From assembly GCA_013115125.1 (NCBI GenBank), contig JABANN010000140.1, positions 1 to 63,022 on the forward strand: a DNA stretch of 63,022 nucleotides, in the 5' to 3' direction. Shown piece by piece: positions 55,662 to 63,022 of the stretch (the first letter of the stretch is position 1; each line of letters begins with the position of its first letter). The notes below the pieces were generated by a model. The model saw only the letters and a list, made by a program, of their open reading frames with translations. It searched no databases and was not told the DNA's origin. A program made the translations under genes and the position numbers. Origin of the DNA: Perkinsus olseni (Eukaryota; Perkinsozoa; Perkinsida).

Positions 55662-56717
55662 ATGGTTGACGCTGTCTTCAATCTTGCGGTCGACATCGAA
55701 GCGCTTAATACGACAGCACAGCGATCTTGTCGTTACGCGACGGTCGATATCAAGTCTGCTATTTGGGAGTTCATGGGCCTTCGTGAACCGCGTGGTATCT
55801 CGTACAACGTCAAGGCCAAGCGTGCTTCTTATCATGGCCTCTGGGAGGACAAGATCCTACGCTGCAAGCGCGATGCCTCCTTGGATCCAGTATCCTCTAT
55901 TTTATACAGTCTCAATCGCGAGCAGGGCTGCAGCAAGGTGCAGATGAGCAGAGTTCAATTGCCCTTCTTTCTCCCTGAAGATACCCCGGAGATTGTACAA
56001 AATCCTCTGAAAACAATCAGACTGGAGTTTGGTGAGAGTCGAGGCCCCGTCAGCGTCAACGTCAATATCGTTGCTCATCGTGGGAAGTTGTATACGGCTG
56101 CCCTCTACGGCCCACTTGAACTCACCCAGGAAGAAAAGAACAATTTAGGAACTCGTCTTCTGGAGAGCGAGTGGTTCGGCCCTTCTGCTTTTTTGACTGA
56201 GTTCAAGGAGGTGTGTCCTGTGTCAGGAGAACAGCGTACGGTGGCTTATGCCAGCATGTTCGTACGTGATTTTGATGTTACTCATGATGAGCAAGGACGT
56301 CTTAAAATTGTCGCAGTAGATAGCTACGACTACCATTCTTACATTGGAGTTTTCGACTCTTCGACGGCGGCATTCAACCTCTTCAAGTGGCAAGGTTTCG
56401 TTCACAGCATGAGATTCATCACTCCAAGTACCATTCTATTTATGAAGACTATGCGTGGTAAAGCAGCCTCACCTATGACCTATGTGCAGTCCTTCTTCCA
56501 TCATATGTCGGGCGTCGAACCCGGCGAGTGTGTACTACTACGCCTTCCGGATCATCGAGGAAATCCTCCTGAGCAAATTGCGATGCTGCAGACCCAGCTA
56601 GGTTTCAGCTCGCTGTTCGACCCTTACTACTACATTGTCAATCGGGCTGACGTGCGGCTTCAGGGACGTGCGTGCATCGGCGAGGAGAGGTTCAAGCTGA
56701 TCAAAATTCTATATTGA
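55662..56717 (+). CDS. Hypothetical single-exon protein
   Basis: Unrecognised 351-residue protein in one uninterrupted frame. The N-terminal 60 residues are helical (MVDAVFNLAVDIEALNTTAQ, then VDIKSAIWEFMGLREPRGIS), after which beta-rich segments follow, such as TIRLEFGESRGPVSVNVNIV, EWFGPSAFLTEF, AYASMFVRDFDVTHDEQGRL with KIVAVDSYDY and YIGVFDSSTAAFNLFKWQGF. The domain order (short helix with I-W-E-F/Y, then strands) is like the unknown gene at 28.7-29.8 kb, so a shared lineage-specific family is possible. No signal peptide, zinc site or catalytic motif is visible. Its base composition is less G/C-rich in wobble positions than the ribosomal-style genes nearby. The C-terminus RFKLIKILY ends at TGA 56715-56717. 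Confidence 0.65.
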   Translation: MVDAVFNLAVDIEALNTTAQRSCRYATVDIKSAIWEFMGLREPRGISYNVKAKRASYHGLWEDKILRCKRDASLDPVSSILYSLNREQGCSKVQMSRVQLPFFLPEDTPEIVQNPLKTIRLEFGESRGPVSVNVNIVAHRGKLYTAALYGPLELTQEEKNNLGTRLLESEWFGPSAFLTEFKEVCPVSGEQRTVAYASMFVRDFDVTHDEQGRLKIVAVDSYDYHSYIGVFDSSTAAFNLFKWQGFVHSMRFITPSTILFMKTMRGKAASPMTYVQSFFHHMSGVEPGECVLLRLPDHRGNPPEQIAMLQTQLGFSSLFDPYYYIVNRADVRLQGRACIGEERFKLIKILY

Positions 56718-57381
56718 ACGCCGCCGTTTCACATTCGATTGGTCCGCAACGGCGCCTGCTGATAATGATTTGATTGAACGACATTCTCGGAGAGGCTAGC
56801 CTCAAGATCGAGGTAGGCTGGTCGCTGTGTCGAGGGCGGCGTTTTTATCCTTTTTCTGATGATCTTTACGTACGACAGTCGGGAGTAGATAGTCCGACTA
56901 CTAGCTTGGAGTTGTGAGTGTGTTCCCGTACGTAAGTATCACATATTGTCTGCCGTCCTCGTCAAGCTTCTGCGGGCACCATTCTGCAGTTGGTGTCTAT
57001 GGCGAACACTTTTCGTAAACCGTTTCCGCTTTTGAGTTCCGTGACTTAATCAACGGTTTCATGCCAGAACGACAGCGATGCAAGCGAGTGCCGTGATTTG
57101 CTAACATGTCGATCAACAAGCTAGTACGGCATCCCTCGTCCATTGAGGTTTATCGGCCTCTGCTACTCTCTAGTGAACCCTAATTTTTCAGTAGTGGCTA
57201 CGCTTGGAACACCCGATACCTCTGCCCGTGCATCGTACCAGCATTAATGAGGTCAATCGAAGTCAGGACCCACGCCTCACATGTTCGCATGGCGATCTTG
57301 CCACACCCCTCGGGAGCCCCTTGAGCAGCACAAAAGAGAGATCCGTCTATCGCTACCCTGTAGTTATCGTTTCGTTCCAGC
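56718..57381. other. Intergenic gap, no gene seen
   Basis: Between two plus-strand genes. The few open frames do not match known families and lack paired splice sites. A short stem (GAGGCTAGCCTCAAG near 56792) may be the 3' end signal of the upstream gene. Confidence 0.45.
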
Positions 57382-60300
57382 ATGGGTGCCTGTGCTCCCA
57401 GCGGGATGAGCAACTCGACAACCCTGTCCGTCGATCCTGAGCTTTTCACTCGTCTGGCTAGAAGAATCGCTCGTAAGCGGGCGGGAGCGAGCTGCGTGCT
57501 GCTGAGCGACGTCATTAGGCACCTGCCGGGTATCTTACCCGTCAGCAAGGGGAGTCTCCAGTATAGATTTCGCCACCGTTATCGAGTGGTCGGATATCCT
57601 TAGTAATTGTGAAATGCAGCACCTAGACGATCTCGTTGGTAGTGCACTCCTGAAGCACTTGAAGTTTTAGTCTAAAACGCGTCACGTTCCGGCTCAGGGG
57701 CGACTGTCCGTGCAACAGTGGATATACTCTGGCAGAGCTTGGTCATCACAGCGCACACCGCCGAGGAATACGTGAAGTCGAAGACTCTCTAACTCACTGC
57801 CATTGCCTGTTTCTCAGCTACACTACCTCACAAGCGTCGATGCGCTCGTTACCAACCTCTTGTCTCAAGGACGGCAACCTCCATTGGCCGATGATCAGCC
57901 ACATCCCCCGAAAGTCGTTCATAGGTGGGGTGCGGCCTGATCAGCACCACGTGTACAGCATGCACATGCGTGGCATGTTTTCTGCCAACGTCGGCCATCT
58001 AGGTCCGTTGTGGCAGGTTGTTGGCCAACAGACTGGGCACAGCGCTCATTGAAAGAAAGATAGTCCACGCTCTCAAAGCTGGGACGCTCCGATCATTGAA
58101 TGTCGAAGCCGCCACTTTGCGGATAGTATCTTACTGGTCAGGCGAGCTCATCGGGTCTCATCTGCGAATGAAGAACGGGGACACTTGCTGACTTCGCATC
58201 AACACAATCGCACGTTGCCCCACGGAAACTTGAGTATATCCCATCAGGTTGTCGTTATCACCAGAGAGAGTGACCTCCTCGCATCCGGGATGGGTCGCTG
58301 TCAAGGGCCTCATGCGTGACCACAAGATAGACCTTTCTGTTGCCGAGCTGCTCTCCGGCCAACGGGTTAGCTTTCCGAGCTAGTCATCGTAGACCTGCTT
58401 TATCCAGCATAGGTCTCATTCCGATATTCCATTGATTGGTGGAAGCTCCTTCAAACGGCGTTCGCAAAACAGTAGTCTGGTAACTCAGCCGTAGTGACGC
58501 GGAGTCCGCTCTCAGGGACTCTATCAACGAAGTGAGAGCCTTGGCAACATCCGTGCTCCGTGTGGCTGCTTGCTGTGGTGGATTCCTCAAGCTCATACAG
58601 CACATCAACGCCGCTGATGTTAATGGTATGGCCGCTAACAGTCCGTCCAAGGGACCATCCAAGCGCAGTCGCAAGTAAGATGTTCCTCGTCATTTCCTAC
58701 GGATCGGATCGAGACGAATATCGCCGATGCTCACCAGCCTACTCGCCGCCTACCCATGCCTCAGAGAAAAGCCAACACTCCTCAAGACCTTCGCCCGGTC
58801 TCTCACCCTGGAACTCGGATCCCGACTTCAGAACCACCTAGTCTTGGAGCTCCAAAACGTAAGGACAGCTTACCGGTCAGTTGCGGTCAGAACTCCCACG
58901 AACCAACCTCAGGCTTTGAGGTCACTGCCGAGGAACCTCAAGGCAGTGGTCAGCACAAGGGTCTGTGACACAGTCGACATCGCGACTCGGGTAGGCTGGG
59001 TGATGGGAACTCGACGTGGTCAAACGCTCATCATCGCAGGAGACCGTTTGCCTAAAGATTCTCTCGGCAGTGTGTGACGCATTCGAGCAGCTGAGCAGAT
59101 CCGCGGATGCTCTCGCTACAGAGGAGATAATATGCTGTCTCGTGATGCACTTCCTGCTACACTCTAAGCATAAAGTACAGAGCTCAGCCACTGCAAGCAC
59201 GCATCGCCATGTTTCAGACGGGCTCTGGGGAGGAATCGCCGAGAAGGAGAGATACTGCCCGGTCGGAAACTTCCGACAACAACGGGGAGTCTCAGGTAGC
59301 CCTAGAAAAATACCAGTATTCAAAGGGCGGGTCGACACCCTAGTCCATTTATGAGCTCGTGATGACATCAACCTAGAGCCGAGACTTGCCCAATTGCACT
59401 CTGTGGCGCTTAACCCACCACGTTCGGGAGCGTCCACGATGCTGTGTTATGCTGCGCTACTCATGACGCATCGCCACCTTCTCATAATCTCTCTCCTTTC
59501 AAGAGTGGTGAGCCCACCCCAAGGTCATCCTCTGGCGAGAAGAATGAGGGGCACACCTATGCGGCAGCCTTGACTGTCCTCACCGAAGTAGAATAGAGGG
59601 GAAGCAGTCGCTTCGCTCTGTATCAGGACCTTCAGGTCTACCGTCTATCGATCGACTCGAGAGCGAGTTGGTCGCCGTTGTGCCGAGACATCAGTTGGCT
59701 ATCGACCTACGCAGCCCTGCGCCTCAAGGACGTGATAGAGGCCGTCCGTGATGGTTCTTTCCATGCTGATGGTGATTGCCTCGGCCATTACTCTTGCTTA
59801 CCACAGGCCAGCTCGTGCAGGCACGATCACAGTGTCTAGAATGGTGGAAGAAGATACCAGTGGGACGATGAAGGCGAGCTGGTCCAGGCTTGCGAAGCGT
59901 TTCTGCACCCTAGTAGACCGATTAGCGAGTCGAGGAGCCACCCTCGTACTCGAGGCCGACCGGTGAGATCCTCTGTGAGTGTCTACTGATAACGACTAAG
60001 TGACCCCACCTAACACCGGCGCCTCTCAGCATAATACTAACACAGAGTAACTCAGGTTGAGTTTCGATCTGGCGGAGAGCTTCGGCAGGTGCCAGAGGAT
60101 AGTCATGCAGGTGGACGCGGAGAACATCGTCAGCTTCGCGAAGGAGCTCGGGGTCGGCGGCACATGGCCATTGCTGCCTCCTGGAATGCACGCTTGTACA
60201 CCTGCCTCTCAGTTACCTATGAAGGAGGTCACTCCAGAGGCTGGTGAGTCCGCTTGATCTCAACGTGCCTGGGCGTGACTGGTAATTGATGCTTTCCTTT

Positions 60301-60676
60301 GCAGCCATGGATGTCCTGCGGAGGGCTTCTCACGAGAAGAAAAGCCTACTGCGCAACTCTCTGCCTTCTTGCCTGTACCAACGGGGCGGTTGGTTATCAG
60401 CAGGAACTCTGCCCCCTCGCGGTTTCTACGACTTGAGGCCGTCCTTTATTACTGCCTGTTGTCTAGGCTTCCCCCGGTACCTCTGACTCCTTTAGACCGC
60501 TTCCTCATCTGCCTTCCCGGTATCGACTGAGTCCAGAAGGTACCAGCAGTGGGTCGGACAGCCCTGCTCCGATGGGAAGTACTTCCCTGGAAAGGACCGG
60601 CGACTCACCCATCAGGAGTGAGACGAAGTTTCTTGTAGCCCAGAACATGAGCCCTCCTTTACTCAGGTCGGAGTAG
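57382..60676 (+). CDS. Hypothetical multi-exon helical-repeat protein
   Basis: Not recognised, yet the splicing is convincing. Introns at about 58675-58738, 58859-58912 (54 nt) and 58991-59039 (49 nt) join, in frame, VRALATSVLRVAACCGGFLK, LLAAYPCLREKPTLLKTFAR with SLTLELGSRLQNHLVLELQN, LRSLPRNLKAVVSTRVCDTV, and CLKILSAVCDAFEQLSRSAD with ATEEIICCLVMHFLLHS. Later exons include MKASWSRLAKRFCTLVDRLA, SFDLAESFGRCQRIVMQVDA and AMDVLRRASHEKKSLLRNSL. The last frame reads SETKFLVAQNMSPPLLRSE and stops at TAG 60674-60676. Long amphipathic helices rich in Leu and Ala suggest HEAT-like repeats, as in large scaffold or repair proteins. The upstream exon near 57394-57700 and the section around 59330-59650 are unresolved, so start and some borders are uncertain. 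Confidence 0.5.
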
Positions 60677-61535
60677 GGTTCGCTCGGCGATGCACAGCAA
60701 AGCTGATAGAACTTCACACATGTTTGACTTCTCTTCATCGGTGGTGCGAAGATCCTTCCCGACTGAGGTTGCACAAACTGAGCCACCTCGAGAAGCTGTG
60801 CGCGAATCGGCATCGTTCGAGCTCGGGACTAGTAAGTAGCCCCGGCGATCCCGACGCCTGACAGCTTCGGGCTCCTTTCATTAGATCCTCGACCAAGTGA
60901 CATGACTCTCCCTGTGGTAGGTGTCGTCTCCGCGTGACCACGGGGAGCCTTCTTTTTTAGTTACGGGATGATTCCCCAGCCCGCGCGTCGCAGCCGTCCG
61001 CCATCCTCGAAGGTGATGTCTCGACTATAGAGGCTGTCAGCTCTTCACACCTTCTCCCGCTCGATGAGAAACCTCGTTGGACATATTCGAATTCGTGTTT
61101 AAGCTACTTTGAGTTGGCCGTGAGATTCGGGTGTCTGTCAAACTTGATTCAAACGGTAACGGAGTCATTTCCTACTCGAATTCAAGTACTTTCCGATGCG
61201 GGCTCGACAAACTCTGAGGATCTCAGCGGATGTTCACCAGAGCCCCGGAGATCCTTTCAAATACACTGTCCGAACTTTCTGCTCGCTCCGGGAGATATGT
61301 AGCAAATAGGGAGCGAAAGAGGGAGCATGTGTCGCTTGATGTCGCGCTGCCGAAATAGTGGTCGAAAGTGTTGGAATGGTGCACCCATTCGAGTGATTTG
61401 ACATGCGTTTTTTTCGTAATTGACATAGCGTCGAGAGTGCGAACTCATCAATCTCCCCGAACTGATTGCAACCTTCAACTGTGGACGGGAGAATGTGGCA
61501 TGCTGTGAGGTACCGATACGGCAGCTCTGTTGGCT
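60677..61535. other. Intergenic gap, no gene seen
   Basis: Sequence after the helical-repeat gene. Short frames on both strands show no family resemblance. No terminator or tRNA-like structure was recognised. Confidence 0.4.
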
Positions 61536-61879
61536 ATGCTGCGTGAACAGCGAGACCTCAATAAGTCTCTGCTGGAGGAACTCCGTCAGAGCCGGGAACA
61601 GGTCCGTGAAACACCCGTTGCTCTCGAGAAAGCGCCGTTTCATCTCTCGGCCGATCGGCTGAGTGACTGAATCGCGTCTTCGTTCCAATACTCTCGAAGG
61701 TTGTCAACTGCGTAGTGATCAGTTTGCTGCGGCGATCACGGCCCGTGACCAAGAGCAAGTAGTGGTGGAAGCGGTCGATGCCGCACAGCGAGATCGGGAG
61801 AGACAGCTGCAGGCGATGAAGCACGAGCAGTATCTCAAGTCTCTTTCTCGTATCGGAACTACATTGTCCCCCGGAAAAG
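61536..61879 (+). CDS. Coding-like coiled-coil fragment, unassigned
   Basis: An ATG at 61536 opens a charged helical frame (MLREQRDLNKSLLEELRQSR, then EQVRETPVALEKAPFHLSAD) that ends at a TGA near 61668. A second helical stretch in another frame follows (QEQVVVEAVDAAQRDRERQL, then KHEQYLKSLSRIGT) and runs into a GTAAG donor at about 61880. The two may be linked by an unseen intron or may be a broken coding remnant. Origin and function are unknown. Nothing downstream to the window end can be joined to it with confidence. Confidence 0.3.
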
Positions 61880-63022
61880 GTAAGTTCTCTCAGTATTTCT
61901 GCCCACTCATTTCCCGGTCATTCTCGGAAGCGAAACTTCCAGCGCGTCATCCATCTAACCGGAGCGGGATTGCCGGCTCTCTAACGGCAAGACCGGCTGT
62001 GGAGACGCCCATGCTGAAGACTCTACTCCAGCGTGAGGCTCTGTGGAGGCCCTTAGATGTGAGTGCCTCGGCCCATTGTGCCTGGATATATGGCTGCTTG
62101 TTGAGCAGGGGGATAGCGCCCCAACCTCGTACGTTACTACGTCTCGTACCGATTACAACGTGTCCAATCTCCGGGCTATGGACAACCTATTTGATGATAT
62201 GAGGCGTGGTGATGCATGAATACTGGACTGCCACTGAGCCGGCTGTACTCCGGGAGCGAGAAATTGTGTCGAGTTACGGGATACAGTACGGTCGAAATAC
62301 TGTCCGATGGGAAATTTTCCTTGCGACGAGGATCATTTCTCAATCCCGAATTTCTCGTTGACACCTCTGAGAAGAGGTAAGAAATTTCTGGTCGATTCGT
62401 GTCCTTCATGTGGTTATATTCCGGTTATTTTGCCACCGGTGTTTCATCTGAACGTGACTCCGTAAGGTGACCTTACGGAGTCACGTTCAGATGAAACACC
62501 TTACTAAGGTCCATTTTCCCGCGGTGTTTTCGCCGGCGACGGTCTGTTGGGAGTGTCTCTGGTCCAGCTGCCATGACAGCGAGGCCGATCTCGATTCTCG
62601 GTTCGGGTAGCTACTTGTCCGCTGGATGGAACCTATAACTACGGGGATCGGGAGTTGAGGCAGTGAGGGTAGCGAGGGATACCGCGACATTCTCTACCAT
62701 CGGCATTCGGCCTCGTGGGAACGCGTTTAGTAAACTGCCACTATCCAAGATCGTGGTGATGCGCTTGTCAGGCTTCTGATCACAGTGATAGAAGGATGAA
62801 TGTCCAGCGCAGCGGTCATCCACTCCGACGCGGGAGTCTTCCACTGTGGGGTCCGAACCCACGCGGACCGTGTCCAGTGGATCTGAAGTCTACCCCCTTG
62901 ACTACTCGGGCAAACACTCGTGGCGGACATGGCTTTGACAGGATTTCCCCGAGTAATTCGAATACCCACGGGCTGTGTGAGGATCTCAATTTCTTCTGGT
63001 AAACCTCTGGACAGGTCGCCTA
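61880..63022. other. Sparse right end without a supportable gene
   Basis: Apart from the palindrome at 62438-62500, only short interrupted frames are present. A/T-rich patches such as AGAAATTTCTGG near 62382 may be transposon debris like the 13.5-17.5 kb region. Confidence 0.4.
62438..62500. repeat. Perfect 63-bp palindrome (31-bp arms, 1-nt centre)
   Basis: The arm 62438-62468 (starting GGTGTTTCATCTGAACGTGA) is the exact reverse complement of 62470-62500, with a single G at 62469 between them. The match stops abruptly outside the arms. It lies in gene-free sequence. It could be a hairpin end of a mobile element, a cruciform-forming site, or an assembly fold-back. Confidence 0.95.

Noticed and set aside
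1-63022. CRISPR array, rRNA genes or spliced-leader RNA gene
   Set aside because: No regularly spaced repeats, no rRNA-like blocks and no match to the Perkinsus spliced-leader core as I remember it.

Overview
The window looks like nuclear DNA from a gene-dense protist of the alveolate group. The best fit is Perkinsus or a close relative, but that assignment is inferred from the style of the genes and no sequence comparison was run. The grounds are: many spliceosomal GT-AG introns only about 44-68 nt long, short intergenic gaps, standard stop codons (TGA is used as stop), moderately GC-rich sequence, and flagellar genes (radial spoke RSPH9, a tubulin ligase-like enzyme). Families recognised are eukaryotic throughout. 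Gene spans run from start codon to stop codon and include introns; only exon borders quoted with coordinates were worked out in detail.

Layout. 1-7.0 kb, mostly minus strand: a partial helical-repeat protein of the RAP/FASTK type, tRNA-Ala(AGC), a NAP-family histone chaperone, a UPF0301/AlgH-domain protein and PEX19 with a farnesylation box. 7.2-13.5 kb, plus strand: two tandem, apparently secreted, coiled-coil proteins carrying about ten copies of a short S-F-L-E motif; the first also has two copies of a cysteine module. 13.5-17.5 kb: a gene-poor stretch with a decayed MULE-type DNA transposon. 17.5-22.7 kb, minus strand: uncharacterised genes, one of them a membrane-anchored GIY-YIG nuclease-like protein with mini-introns. 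22.7-31.2 kb, minus strand: a ZGRF1-like SF1 helicase, two tandem Nudix hydrolases, an unknown single-exon gene and RSPH9.

31.3-37.4 kb, plus strand: an unknown four-exon gene and a UBE3C/HUL5-like HECT ubiquitin ligase. 37.6-44.0 kb, minus strand: an Hsp110-type chaperone that reads in frame into a TPR co-chaperone domain, then a TTLL enzyme. 44.2-54.7 kb, plus strand: a KH-domain RNA-binding protein, BUB3, a SLC35/TPT-type transporter, a UBA-UIM-UBX protein and a membrane RING protein. 55.7-60.7 kb: an unknown single-exon gene and a poorly conserved helical multi-exon gene. 60.7-63.0 kb: sparse sequence with a perfect 63-bp palindrome.

No operon-like logic is expected. Themes that recur are protein quality control (UBE3C, UBX protein, Hsp110-TPR, RING), cilium and spindle biology (RSPH9, TTLL, BUB3), peroxisome biogenesis (PEX19) and secretion (the tandem coiled-coil pair). 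The most unusual items are the secreted S-F-L-E pair, the GIY-YIG gene, the Hsp110-TPR fusion and the palindrome.
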